Below are positions 27,825 to 39,829 of a DNA stretch of 64,000 bases, in pieces. Under the pieces are notes generated by a model, which saw only the letters and a program-made list of their open reading frames with translations, had not been told where the DNA came from and searched no databases. Position 1 is the first letter of the stretch. Each line of letters begins with the position of its first letter. The translations under genes and the position numbers were made by a program. Source of the DNA: Quercus robur (lineage: Eukaryota > Streptophyta > Magnoliopsida > Fagales > Fagaceae); assembly GCF_932294415.1 (NCBI RefSeq), contig NC_065544.1, positions 16,715,351 to 16,779,350 of the forward strand, given 5' to 3'.

Positions 27825-28350
27825 TACAATACCCAACTTGTAATTTTTTTTTAATTTATTTTGGAAACATGGTTTCATATCTCATACAAAACAAACAACG
27901 GAATATATTAATCTTCTTCATTCATATAAGATAACATGTAACTTTGAATTTTGAAACAAAAAAATGGAGAAATGTATCCTTATGTGGCAAAATTAAAAAC
28001 AAAGAAGAAGATTGATCATGGGAAAACCTTCAATCTTCACCCTAATTCCACTTTATTCCTAAAATGTGTGGTCTCTTAATCAGTTCTATGTATGTTATCT
28101 TTCATTCTAAATGAAAATATTTGTCGTCTTTTAATCAATTCTACGTATGTAATCATACGTACATCTAATTGTCAATGCAATTATTTTATTTAATAACTCT
28201 TTATTAAATAACCAACTAATTATCTAATTGGATTTGCCTTTTGGGCCAACTAATTGGCCTCTAAGGTGTGACATAGGATGGGACCAAAAGAACAAATAAA
28301 GCTATAACTCTAATGGGCTTTGGACTAATTAGTCAAATCCTAATAGGCCC
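27825..28350. other. AT-rich intergenic sequence
   Basis: Resumes the pre-insertion flank after AGCAA. It holds short repeated phrases (TCAATTCTACGTATGTAATC near 28135 resembles 28080-28100). No gene is seen. Confidence 0.5.
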
Positions 28351-28363
28351 AAAGTTGTCATTA

Positions 28364-28364
<1 letters not shown>

Positions 28365-28405
<41 letters not shown>

Positions 28406-28421
28406 CTAAGGAATATAATTT

Positions 28422-28470
<49 letters not shown>
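28365..28470. repeat. Compound microsatellite (AT)n-(GT)n-(GA)n
   Basis: (AT)n at 28367-28399, (GT)n at about 28423-28439 and (GA)n at about 28439-28467, ending in GTACCGAAG. That last phrase is also found at the exon 1/intron 1 junction of the HINT gene. Confidence 0.85.
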
Positions 28471-28927
28471 CGAAGCTGATGTCGCGGAAGCCTGAAGAAA
28501 TCTCACACAATGCTCTGAAAAAAGGTGATAAATCCACAAAGGGGTCCCTTAAATCCACAAGGTGATAAATCTAGAATCCACCAAAGAAATCCATTGACAA
28601 AAGTCTGTATTTTTATTGATAATAAGCTCTAAAAAAACGTTTCCAGACTTAGTAACCTATTAGGACTCCATAGAACTTTTTTTTTTCTTTTATTTTTTTT
28701 TTTTTTTGAGAATGAAGGGCTCCATAGAACTTGACAAACAAGAAAACATATTCTAAAAATAAATCCTAATTAATACCTAACTATAATAGGAACCAAATTT
28801 GACCTAAAAAGCATTAAAAACACCTAAAAAGGGAAATAAATGCCATAAACCCAAAATAATGAAAAATACATAAAAATACCAAAACTAACAAATTACATAA
28901 ATTAATTTGAAGATTTTTTCCTACATC
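28471..28927. other. Insertion-like sequence separating parts of the HINT relic
   Basis: It lies between GAGAGAGTACCGAAG and GCAGAAAAAAGTGAAGTG, which are contiguous in the intact HINT gene near 20440-20465. It contains TGATAAATCCACAA and TGATAAATCTAGAATCC repeats and two T-rich runs near 28680-28708. The source is not recognised. Confidence 0.4.
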
Positions 28928-29066
28928 AAAAGCAGAAAAAAGTGAAGTGTGGTATAGGAGAAGGTATACCCATAACAAGGTATATTTTTCCGTGTGGTAT
29001 AGGTACAACAATGGATTTTGAAGAAGGCAGGGACAACAGAAGTAGATTGACAACTGAGAAATGAAA
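28928..29066 (-). pseudogene. HINT2 exon-1/5'-end relic (second copy)
   Basis: GTGTGGTATAGGTACAACAATGG followed by GAAGAAGGCAGGGACAACA corresponds to the start region and 5' flank of the intact HINT gene at 20465-20515. On the minus strand the ATG GCT GCA start has become ATT GTT GTA, so the start codon is lost. No later HINT exons are present. It lies upstream of and divergent to the intact SRX, mirroring the HINT/SRX-pseudogene pair at 20-21.7 kb. Confidence 0.75.
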
Positions 29067-30473
29067 GTCACTTCCTACTATTATTTACCAAAAACAATTA
29101 CAAAATCATTTACTACTTGGATTGACTAACCTGCTTCAGATTAAAAGACCCAATTTTAGTTTTAACATGGATAGGGGTTGGGATGTTTCATGTTATAATA
29201 AATTCGTTAATTATTGTTGTACACAATTTTTTTTGAAGAATTGTTGTATACAATTAATTACACACAATCACAACCTGTAAAATCATGTTTTGTAATTTTT
29301 TTAGTTAAATTTATGAAATTGTGAAAACAGGATTTTATCATTTTAATTGAAATAGTGCTTTTAAGTTTGTATGCATGTACAAAAAGTGTATAATAATCAA
29401 AAATATATTTTTGGTCCCAACATTTTAGGCCATTTTCCATTTTGGTTACCACTTTTTTTGAGCTCCTATTTAGGTCCTTAAAAATCATAAATTGTTTCCA
29501 ATTTGGTCCTTATCATTATCTCACATTCTCACTAATGGAAATTACTTATATGGCACACAGAGTGCACAGGTGGCTAATAAAATAATAATAAAAAATGTCA
29601 CATTAGCATCTAATTTTTAAAAGTTAATTTATCAATTTTAACAAAATTAAAAATTAAAAAAAAGAATTAAAAACTCAAAAAAATATGAATTCAAATCTAA
29701 TCCAAATGGTAAAAAAAAAAAAATTAATTAATTAAAAACAACGTTTAGCTACAAAATTGGTTATATCCTAAAGCTACAAAATTGGTTGTAGCCTAAAGCT
29801 ACAACTTTACTCAATATCTTTTTATTGGAGGTGAATTTCGACAAATCTACCATTGGATTATGTCTTCTTCTTATATCCTCCATTTTTGCAAAATTTCAGG
29901 AAAATTAAAGATGAATAGCTATGTCATAAATAAATTTTTTAAATGGCAAGTATTTGTAGTTTAAAATTATGCATAAAATATAAGCTTATAAATCATATAG
30001 TAAATAATATCCGATTGATACAAAATTTGACACATGTATTAAGAGCGTAAAGAATACGCAATTCATTGGTTAAATTTTCAAAATATGTAATAATGTTTAT
30101 TTTATTGAGTAATTTTGTAACTAAATTTTGTCCTTAAATTAAATACTAGCGCAAAAAGTGAAGAACATATTAGCTCAAAGAATTTCTATTCCAAAATTTA
30201 TATAAATTCTTCCAGAAATAATCAGTTATACATTAAACCAAAAATTTTAGCTTGTGCTTCCATAAATTTCAACTTTGTGCTTCCACAAAAATTAATTATA
30301 CCTCGATGCTTCCATAAATTTTAGCCAAAATAATCAAACCAAAATTTAACATAACCCAACTGCCCAACATTATCAAATCTAGCACCGACCCTAGAGAAAA
30401 CCTTATTAAATTGATCGAAGGCAAATTCAACAAACCCATGTTCACTACCAATTTGGGTTTTTGACCATGGGTT

Positions 30474-30533
<60 letters not shown>

Positions 30534-31044
30534 ACAATGCTCTAAGATATGACCCACACTAACAATAAACCCAACCAACGACCCACCCCTACCTACCACT
30601 AGATTCAGCCAAATAAAGCGACCTACCAACAAACAAATTAGACCACCGTGACTCACCCAGCCACCAACCACCAATCTGTGTTTCATAACACCCGCCAACA
30701 ACTGATCACAACTCGTGAATCCAAACCAATTCATAACCACCAAATCTGATATGGGGTTTCATAACACCACACCCACCAACAACTGATCCATAACCTGCAA
30801 ATCCAAACCGACTCACCACCAAAACCAATCCACAACTCTCAAATCCATCCGCCGATCCCACCACCTTCACTGATCCACAAAGCTCCATTGTCGAAGCAAA
30901 CCCGAGCTTAAGACCCAATTTAGACCAAGCCTTATTCTAAAGCACTTAATCAGCTAGGGAGAGAGAAAGATCAAAGAGAGGGAGAGTGAGCATTGGCATA
31001 TACCGAAAGCTTGAAAAGGTTGTTCATGAAGTGAGGGTGGAAGG

Positions 31045-31078
<34 letters not shown>
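30474..31078. repeat. (GA)n runs flanking a CCA/ACC-rich internal segment
   Basis: (GA)n at 30474-30532 and GAGA-rich tracts at 30958-31078 flank 30540-30950. That middle part is plus-strand CCACCAACAACTGATC-type repeats (near 30680-30720 and again at 30765-30800) with GGGTTTCATAACACC. No frame with a recognisable product was found; the high Gly and Trp frames on the minus strand look like composition. Confidence 0.6.
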
Positions 31079-31079
<1 letters not shown>

Positions 31080-31403
31080 CATGTTTGCAACCAAAGAACA
31101 TTTATTTGGAGGGAAGAACATGTTCTTCCAAAAAATATAATGAAAAGAATTTTTTTTTTTTAATTTAATTATTGTGAGGAGTAATAAGCTCCACCCAGTA
31201 TTGGGCTGTTGGCCAAGGCCCATTAAGGAATAGAGAATGCCAAATAAAGAACAAAGCCCAATCATGCCCAACCCATAGAACCATGAATCAAATTGAAAAG
31301 TCTCCTTAGGCCCAATTGACCTTGCCGAGGAGATACTAGCCAGGCCTAGCCCATGCAACCACAAGTAAACCCAAGGAGTCTCCTTAGGCACAAGAATTAT
31401 GCT

Positions 31404-31550
31404 TGAGACACAACTTTTGACACAACTCACCACATGGCGAGTTGTGATTGATAAGAATGTATCCCCATATGGCCCACTAACATACCATTACCAATTACAA
31501 CTCACTATATGACGAATTGTAGCACAAAATTGTGCCAAAAGTTATGTCCC
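31404..31550. mobile_element. Hairpin MITE nested in the 29.4-34.1 kb element
   Basis: GAGACACAACTTTTGACACA is mirrored by TGTGCCAAAAGTTATGTCCC, and CTCACCACATGGCGAGTTGT by AACTCACTATATGACGAATT, with a loop around 31470. It is related to the hairpin at 13480-13640 (AACTT-TT, CATGG/CATGTAAGC themes). Confidence 0.6.
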
Positions 31551-31968
31551 TAACATGATTCTAGGCGCAATGTCCCTTGCTGAGGAGAGCCTACATGAGC
31601 TAGTGAGCCAAAGAAGTGCAATGCCTAGCGATGCGATCCAAGCTAAGGACACCCTTCTGCTCAAGATGCAGCAATGATCACAAAGAATAACAAAAAATTA
31701 ACAATGTTGATGTTAGAACAAGACAACAGTGACCCATACATTAATTGTTTAATGACTAGCTTGAACAATGTGCTAGACCCAAAATCCTACTCTAGTCCGT
31801 GAGAAAGGGGGATAAGACATTTGACAACATAAGACTCCATCATTACAACCCACTAAGTAAAGGATAAACCACCAATATAAATAGGAGGTAACCCCCAAAT
31901 GCAAGGGGTTTAGCAAAAAAATCAAAAAGAGAGAGAGAGGAGAGAGAGAGTTCATATGAGAATTGTAA

Positions 31969-32102
31969 GGGCTTGTTTGGCAAGCCATCTCAAACTCATA
32001 TTTTTACATTTTAAACAACATTACACATATTTTCACATATTTTTTTACCTACACGTATTTCAAAAAACTACAAACAACTCAAACTACTCTACCAAACACC
32101 CT
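31969..32102. mobile_element. hAT-like MITE, about 134 bp
   Basis: Ends GGGCTTGTTTGG and CCAAACACCC are inverted. GTAAG lies close to both sides. The body (TTTTAAACAACATTACACAT, ATTTTCACA) matches the MITE at 58458-58597, showing one family with at least two copies in this window. Confidence 0.7.
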
Positions 32103-32355
32103 GTAAGTGTTCTATTGATTTATGTAGTGATCTGAGGAGCCTTATAACCTCGAGTCCTTTCATTTTACAGCTTGCACATGTGTTATATACTTGAGTCCTT
32201 CTTATTTGGTTTCTTGAATTTTTTTTTTTTTTTTTTAAATCTTTGGATCTCTCATTGTAAGCTAATTTCCCGTTCCCAAAACAAATTAGTTGTGAAGTTT
32301 TAGGCCCACAGGCCCCACCTTGGTTAGCTTGACTTCCACAATTATTTTATTTTAT

Positions 32356-33815
32356 GGCGTAAATGCACTTTTAGTCCTTATATTTTGAATTTTTTTCATT
32401 TTAATCCCTACATTTTAATTTTATCACTTTTAGTCTTTAAATCAATTAATGCGTTCTATTTTGGTCTTTCCATTAGCCCACCAACAGAAATTGCTTAGGT
32501 GGCAAACTGATGCTAATGTGGCCAAATAAAAAATAATAATAAATTTTAATTAGCATTAAAAAAATGCCAGGTCAGCTTCTAAATAAATAAAAAATTATTA
32601 TTAATCAATTTTAACAAAATTAAATATGAAAAAACAAAATTAAAATATATCAATTCAAATCTAATTCATTTTGAACAAAAACACACAATAACACAATCAC
32701 ATATTTAAACATCAACACAAGAACATAAATCACAAACCCAGAACCAAACACAAAAAACACAAACTCAAATTTAAATATTAACACAAGATCACAAACACAA
32801 ATAACACAATAACAAACATAAATCTCCCTACCAGCCCATAGCAAATAAACCCAAATACTCCAATAGAACCCAAATCTAAAAACTCCAAAAAACTCAATAG
32901 AAAACCCACCACCTTATCGGAAGCCATAACCAACCCCGCTATAAAACCACCCCATATTGGAAATGGCTCCATTTTGATTTATTTGAACCCAGATCTAAAG
33001 CCTTCGAACCTAGATCTGCTTTGAGTTGGCTTCAATTCGAACTCAAATCTAATGATTTTGAACACAGATTTGGTTTGTGTTGGCTTCGATTTGGTTCATA
33101 ATGCTAAGATCTTCGTTTGTTCCAATTTTTGCAGCTGGTTTTCTCTTTTTCCTATAGAAGATCAGAGCACCGACAAAAATTCTGACAAAAACGGCCACCG
33201 TATATGCTGGAAAACCAACCTTAGGTGCTCTTTATCAACATCGGTCAAAGCAAAACTGCCCACAACAGTTTGGTGATGAAAGTGCCCAAATATCTTCCCA
33301 ATTTGTGTTTGTTATTGTGTTCTATTGAGTTTTTTGGAGTTTTTAGATTTGGGTTCTATTGGAGTATTTGGGTTTATTTGCTATGGGTTGGCTGGGAGAT
33401 TTATGTTTGTTATTGTGTTCTTTGTGTTTGTGATCTAGTGTTAATGTTTAAATTTGAGTTTGTGCTTTTTGTGTTTGGTTCTAGGTTTGTACTTTATATT
33501 CTTGTGATGATGTTTAAATCTGGGATTGTGTTCTTGTTCAAAATGAATTAGATCTAAATTGATGTATTTTATTGTTTTTAATTTTTAATTTCGTTAAAAT
33601 TGATTAATAAATTTTTTTATATTTAGAAGCTGACATGATATTTTTTTAATGCTAATTAAATTTTTTTTTTTTTTTAATTGGCCACGTCAGCATCAATTTG
33701 CCACCTAAGTAATTTTTGTTGGTGGACTAACGGAAAAGACCAAAATACATGTTAATTGATTTAGAAACTAAAAGTGGTAAAATTAAAATGTAGAAACTAA
33801 AAGTTCATTTACAAC
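32356..33815. mobile_element. Mutator-like foldback element, 1460 bp, with perfect 9-bp target duplication
   Basis: TTATTTTAT occurs exactly at 32347-32355 and 33816-33824, immediately outside the element. The arms are inverted copies of each other for roughly 550 bp: 32356-32905 pairs with about 33270-33815, with matching landmarks AGATTTATGTTTGTTATTG and CAATAACAAACATAAATCT. Only about 360 bp of single-copy middle remains. A 9-bp duplication with long inverted ends is characteristic of Mutator-like elements. No transposase is encoded, so mobilisation would need an autonomous relative. Confidence 0.85.
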
Positions 33816-34269
33816 TTATTTTATTAGATTTTAGATTTTTTTTTTTCATTTTTAAAAAAAAAAATTTTGAAAAATTTTATTTATTTATTTATTAAAATGC
33901 TAACTTGACATTTTTAATAATAAATAATTTTTTAATATTATTTTAATGTTCAAGTTAACTTTATGTTCACTAGCAAACACTACTAGTGTGCCACACAAGC
34001 GCAGTGACTAAATTGGAAACTATTTTTTTTAGGACAGGAGCTCGAAAAAGGTAGGGTTCAAAATGTAAAATGGCCCAAAACGTAGCAACAAGAATGTATT
34101 TTCGTCTATTCATTGCTCATCGAAATATCTGTTTGTCAGTCAAAAACAAGAAGGAAATATTTGTTTAGTCCTTTGAGTTATTCCGCACTTTGTACTGTTT
34201 CTATATCTCTTCACAAAAAACAGAGGACAACCACAATCCAATTGAAAGTACAGAACCCAAAAAAAAAAA

Positions 34270-37200
34270 ATGGCGAACTTTGTATTGCAATTCCCAAAGA
34301 CCCTGAGAACCTTCCCTATTTCTGCTTCATCTAACGGTACAAAGATATTGATAAACTAACAGCTTTATTCTTTTCTCTTTTTAGAGTACGAGTATGAATG
34401 CTCTGTTTCTCTCTGGTTTTTGGTTTTAGTTTTTATTTTTTTATTTTTTATTTTTATTATGATCTCTAAAATGGTTTACAGCGCAGGAGGGGCATCGGTG
34501 AGTGGGTCCCAGAGTGGAGGGAATGGGGGCCCAGTGATAGTGGAGCTGCCGCTTGATAAGATAAGAAGGCCATTGATGAGAACCAGAGCTAATGATCCTC
34601 ACAAAGTTAAGGAACTCATGGATAGTATCCAAGAAATTGGCCTCCAAGTACCTGTCAGTATATTACTATTTAGTTTTCTTTATCTGGGTTTCTTTTGCAT
34701 TTTAATATTTTTTTTAATATTGGGTTTTTTTTTTTTTTTTTAATTTTTATAATAATTGCTGCACTGAGTGTTTGTGCTTTGTTTGGTATGCGAGAAAATG
34801 AATGGGAATTTTAGTAGACTTTGGTCAATTAAAAGTCATGCTTAAGTGGTGGAAGACTTCACTACTAGAAGCTTAAGGAAAATGAATGAGCTTTGTTTTT
34901 TTTTTTTTTTTTTGGTTAAATTTGATTAGCTACCTGAGATCTACATGTATTTTAGGTGAATCCAATATGACTCCGGTACCCAAATTTCAATTAAGTATAA
35001 GGAAACAACTTTAGCAGTAGTTGAAATGGCCTATTGTGATTAGGGAATAATATAAGGGGTGTCAATGATGGACCAAGGGTGAAAGTGATGTTCATTAGAT
35101 CGCAATAAGCCATGTAGCAGTGGTGAATAATGTTATGAATGACTGTGTCCCTAAGAATTCTTTATTTTTTCCAAAATATTTTTAGGTTTGTAAACACATT
35201 GTCAAGTGTATTTATCATTTTATCTACAAGAATATAACATGTAAATGTGACATTGAATGGTTCCCAATCCACATATTTATGTATCAGCCACGCCCCAAAA
35301 CCTCAAATAAATTGTAGGTGCTGAATAAGATATGAAAATATTGCTCATAGGTACTAAATAAGATATCATTAGAAAATAAAGCACAGACAATATAATAGAT
35401 TAGGACAAATTTACATTCACTGGAAGAGCAACCTCCCTATGGTAGAAGCACAAAGTTCCAACAGTGTTACAGTTCGGTAGGGAGTGAAGTGTATAGAAGA
35501 GAGTTTGCATTAGAGTAGAAAAGATTTATATTTTTTGTTAGTCAAAAGGTTGTAAATTGTATGTGTTATTATGACTTCAAAAAAGTAAACTTTCTCAAGG
35601 CATGAGAATGTAGATACCCACTTCTTTAAATGGGAATCCATATTCTCACAATAGTTAGGTTTGGGGAGTCATTTTACAAATGTTATGTATTTCTAAAACT
35701 CTACTCTGACGATTGGTTTAGGTGATCTTTTAAAATTCCTTAGAATTCTAGACGATTCTCATGTTTGATTGCTAATAGTCAAGGGAATCCAGATGTCTAT
35801 GGATTCCTACTCTCCTCCTCATGACAATAAAATGAATTAGACCATACTTTTAGTTTATTATGTGAGGGAACATTTTGAATTAATAGATTGGTTGTGGTCA
35901 TTTTAGGCTACAATCAATTGGTTCATTTTTCAATCTTGAGATTAATTTGACGAAAGATGGTCATTGTGTTTTTGACACAAGACTGAAAGAGTGATGACAT
36001 TGTCATTTGGGATGATGGTTTGCAAACCATGACATTGCTGGTCGGGAAATGTGATACTGAAAATTGAATATTGAATAGAGTTTGGCCAAAAAAAAAAAGA
36101 CCTTACCTTTTCTTAGGGCCAACAATACCATCAAGCATTTGTGGTTTCCCGACCATTTTGCAAAATATAATGCTACACATTTACAACACACTGTTAGGAA
36201 AGTTCTCTTAAATTTTCTAGTTACGTAACTGTGAGTGAATATATTGGCATAACAAGAATAAAGAAATTGCTTAGGCTTTAACAGGTGAAGACAGTGGTTG
36301 CTCTTTAGGAGACTTCAAACCTAAGACTAGGTCATGGCGATAGCTAGAAAATTTCTTTGAGACATCCAAAGACTCCCTAGGACCAACATATAATGTTGCT
36401 TTCCATTCAATATGATTTTTCAAATTTGTATAACTCTCTTTTAGAATTACTGAATTAGTATTGCTGCACAAAAACTTTTAGGTTTGTCAGATTGTTGGAT
36501 ATTGGCAGAGAAGTGAAAATTACAATAAGTTTGCCATTATGATAATAAGTTTTACACCTCACTACTTTACATATTTTTGTAGTGCACGTGCTAAGAGTAC
36601 AATGTTCTTATTGAGTTTTTCTCGACTGTTCCTAGCTGATGTGGCAACTTCCAATAGCACTTCCCAAGCTAATATAAGTTGTCCATTGGGATGAATGAAA
36701 GCCCTTCCGCTATATGAAATGAATCTCAAAAAAATTTGTCCAAATGTTTTTGAGTTTTGCTCAGGAGCAATTGTACTTGGAAAATTGCTAAGTATTTTTA
36801 CTCATCAAAAAATGTTGTTAAGTATTTGTGGATTCATGTGGAACTGTGCCCTTAAATAAACAAGTAAACTATTTTAATTTTTTTTCTTTATGTTGGAATA
36901 TGTGCATAATTTCCTCACTTGAGAGAGTGACCCTTTAGATCAACATATTCATTTTTTTCTCTGTAGAAAATGTAGGTTTCTTTATTTTCTTTTCTTTTTG
37001 GTTGGGGAGGAGGGGGGAGGGGGGCATGGAATTTGTATAAATGAAATTAGTAATAAGAACATCCATACAGGGCTTGTGATAGATCAAAAGGTGAGGTAGC
37101 TTCTATTGTTTTTCATGGTGTTTATGCCTTGATGCCTCATCTTCTCCAACTGTTGAACATTGGGGGTTAACAAATTTTTCAATGCTAAAAATAACAGTTG

Positions 37201-38061
37201 GAAGCATTCCAATTTTAAATTGTGCAACTGTGCCCTTAGATAAACAAGTAGTAAAACTATTTTAAGGAGGAATATGTGCGTGATTTCCTTACTTTAAACT
37301 GTGACCCTTTCTGATCAGTTAAGATATGAACATAATCCAATCAAAAAAAAAAAAAAAAAAGATATGAACATAATTGCAATGTGTTCTTGTTATTCCTGTA
37401 TGCCAAAATGTTTTGGTTTCTCTTGATATATAAAAAAAGCTATGATAAGGATCTATGATCTGTCTGAATGTACATTCATTTGATTGAAAAAACAAATGGT
37501 GGTTACAACCGTTACATACACATACACATACACAAACACAAACACAGTCATATGATGCCAACTCTATTTTATTTGACCTACTGTCTTTTTAACAATGCAG
37601 ATTGATGTTCTTGAGGTTGATGGAGTTTACTATGGTAGGTGTTTAATCTAAATTCTCTGTGAAGAGTTTTTAATTTTTATTTTTTGATAAGTAATTCTAC
37701 GTGAAGAGCTATTACCCCCTTGTTCATTTAAATTCTTCTCTACAAATCACTTTCACAGCTACTTGAAAGAACAGGATGGTAGAGTCTAATTTGGATGTGT
37801 AAATATCAAAGCCTTTCGTTTGTTTTGCCATTATCAAAGCTCATGATTATCTTCTTTATTTTTCTGTAGGTTTCTCTGGTTGCCATCGATATGAGGCTCA
37901 TCAGCGCCTAGGGCTCCCAAAAATCCGTTGCAAAGTTCGACGTGGAACAAAAGAAACTCTAAGGTTTATTTTACCCAGTGATTGTCTTATCTTGGATTTA
38001 ATATCTGTTGAGAAACATTTTTAAGTCTCCTTTTTCATCTTGTAGGCATCACCTGCGCTGA
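34270..38061 (+). CDS. SRX: Sulfiredoxin, 5 exons, 125 aa
   Basis: Exons 34270-34336, 34487-34653, 37601-37634, 37870-37963 and 38046-38061 join in frame through GT-AG introns (378 nt with TGA). Sulfiredoxin reduces the over-oxidised sulfinic form of 2-Cys peroxiredoxins using ATP. The signature FSGCHR is at residues 91-96 with the catalytic Cys at 94; VELPLDKIRRP (41-51), DPHKVKELMDSI (59-70) and the C-terminal RHHLR are also conserved family features. Residues 1-25 lack acids, suggesting an organellar targeting peptide (plant SRX is plastid and mitochondrial). Length equals the Arabidopsis protein as I recall it. For exon 2 the acceptor at GCGCAG (34486) was chosen because the earlier AG gives an immediate stop. 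Intron 2 is 2.95 kb. It is the intact partner of the pseudogene at 21370. Confidence 0.95.
34654..37600 (+). other. Long intron 2 of SRX
   Basis: AT-rich with a GGGGAGGGGGG patch near 37004-37024, an 18-A run near 37343 and an alternating ACATAC/ACAAAC tract near 37515-37545. No nested gene or complete transposon is recognised. Confidence 0.6.
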
Positions 38062-39829
38062 CATTTAGCGGCTTGTGTTTTCAGAGCGAATTTGCAACTT
38101 TAGCTCAATTAATTAGCTCTATGTGAACTAGGAAATCATACTGCAACAGTAACCAGATAGTCTATATATCTTTGTGTGTATGGATGTTTTAATACGTAAT
38201 TTGGCCAATGTACCCGATCTTAGAGGAAGTTTGCTTGAAAATAAGCTTCTGATTGTGATAAAAAAAAAATCTTGTTGTATTTTGTCAGCTACGGAAATTA
38301 TAAAATAAAAGGTGTAATGCAAATGTCTCTTCTTTGTCCCTTTTTTTTCAAAACAAAGACTAATGCCATTCTAGTAAATAGTAATAACACATTAGGGATG
38401 ACTAGTGGCAGAGAGCCATTTGCCACACAAATAAGATCTAAACCCTGTTTAAAAAAAAAAAAAAAGGATCTAAACCCTATTCCTCTCTATTTCAACATCA
38501 TACCAATATTCAAGTATATGTAATGACAGTATCCTTTAAGATTGGTGATCAAGACTAAAGTCACAGTGTTATCATAGACTAGATGTCGTGAAGTAAAGAT
38601 TCAAGAAATTCTTGGAGCTGGTCAGATGTTCCAGTCATGAACATAGATACATCATTCGTGAAGGTATTCATATATTGAAGAGTTCAAAGGTTCTAAAACA
38701 GTAGAAGATTTATGTTGTAAGTTAATCTACGGGTTATATGGTCTAGGTATAAAGGTTTTATACTAAAAGTTAATCTATGGGTTGCCTTTTTGGGAAGACT
38801 ACCCCCTCCCAATGGTTTTTTTACTTTGGGACAAGTTGCTCCATTAGTTTTTTCCGAGTTACCATGTATGTCATTTATTTCAACTGTATTTTATTTTAAT
38901 TACACAATATTAGTGTTGTTTGCATAACCAATGACAATTCATAATTTGACTAAGTAACAACTTGACCTTAAAATTGATTAACTAATTCTTTTGAGGGTTT
39001 AGAATCCCAGTAGTCCACGTTTTTAAAGGGACTAAAAGTGATCACTTTGGACATCAAGAACTAAATTTCTTTTTTTGATGGAGCTAGCCACCGTTGCACA
39101 TACATTTGTCTCATTTGTATTCATTTTGGGTGGAGGGGGGAATGGAATGAAATGGTAAATCATATTTGGGGCAAAAACGTCATTTGATTTAGGAAGAATT
39201 TGATATAGGGGGCTTAAAGAGATATTTATTTAAATGTAGTCTTATTAGAGTCAATCGTATTTTTATTGGTGAATTATTTTTTTATTTTAGGCCCTAGTAT
39301 TTAATTTGGTTTATTAATTTTTTAAAAATAAGTCCATTAGAGTTTCCTATATCAATTAGTATTAGGATTTTAAAGTCTACATAATCACAATAATATATTC
39401 CTATTATTTTGATATATAAAACTTCTGTTGGAATTGTTCTAATGGTCCGTTGCTAACTCCAAATAATCCTAGGTTTCATCTCCAAGGACCGAAATGGTGT
39501 TGACTCCAAGCATGTCTAGGTGCTTCCTAGGTTCTTTATTTTAACTGTTCTTGTTCCTTAAAATTTCCGTTGATTTTTCATGGTTTGTCTAGCATTAGAG
39601 TTGGCTTGAGGTTAGTGTGCTGCTCTTTTCTAGAAATCTACATTTTTCATGATCCAAAGGGTTCTGGGAAACTGAGTCTAGGTAGCCAAAGAATGGGAAA
39701 TATCAGGAATTCCTTCAAATTGCCACAATAGTGATCCAAAAATTTGAAGTGAGAAAGTTGGAAATGATCAATAGGTGCAAATGCATGGGAAGCTATTGTC
39801 ACTGGCAGGTTGTTTACTCAACCAAATAC
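38062..39829. other. SRX 3' flank and intergenic sequence
   Basis: The SRX 3' UTR presumably lies in the first 250 bases. The rest has no coding signal; small A runs occur near 38260 and 38450. Confidence 0.5.

Larger units (their letters stand above)
29399..34104. mobile_element. Composite long-TIR DNA transposon, about 4.7 kb, inserted between the HINT relic and SRX
   Basis: The left end (AATATATTTTTGGTCCCAAC, GGCCATTTTCCATTTTGG, GAGCTCCT) is the inverted, diverged counterpart of the right end (GAATGTATTTTCG preceded by AATGGCCC and AGGAGCTCG). Comparison with the paralogous SRX-pseudogene upstream region, which lacks it, brackets the insertion between TAATAATC and TCATCGAAATATC. Subterminal poly-A-rich sequence and AGTTAGCAT/GTGGCA motifs match Mutator-like elements elsewhere in the window. 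I could not read a clean target-site duplication. The interior contains GA repeats, two MITEs and a second nested element; no transposase was recognised. Confidence 0.55.

Noticed and set aside
30321-30743. Minus-strand 140-codon frame with a long Ser-Leu repeat
   Set aside because: The Ser-Leu stretch is simply the GA microsatellite translated; no conserved domain and inside a transposon.
31969-32102. Perfect 8-bp target duplication for this MITE
   Set aside because: Only GTAAG is shared convincingly; a full 8-bp match could not be read, so the family call rests on termini and body similarity.
34482-34486. Alternative SRX exon 2 acceptor at TTTACAG (34481)
   Set aside because: Joining exon 1 there gives GCG CAG GAG GGG CAT CGG TGA, an immediate stop; the acceptor four bases on (GCGCAG) restores the conserved frame.
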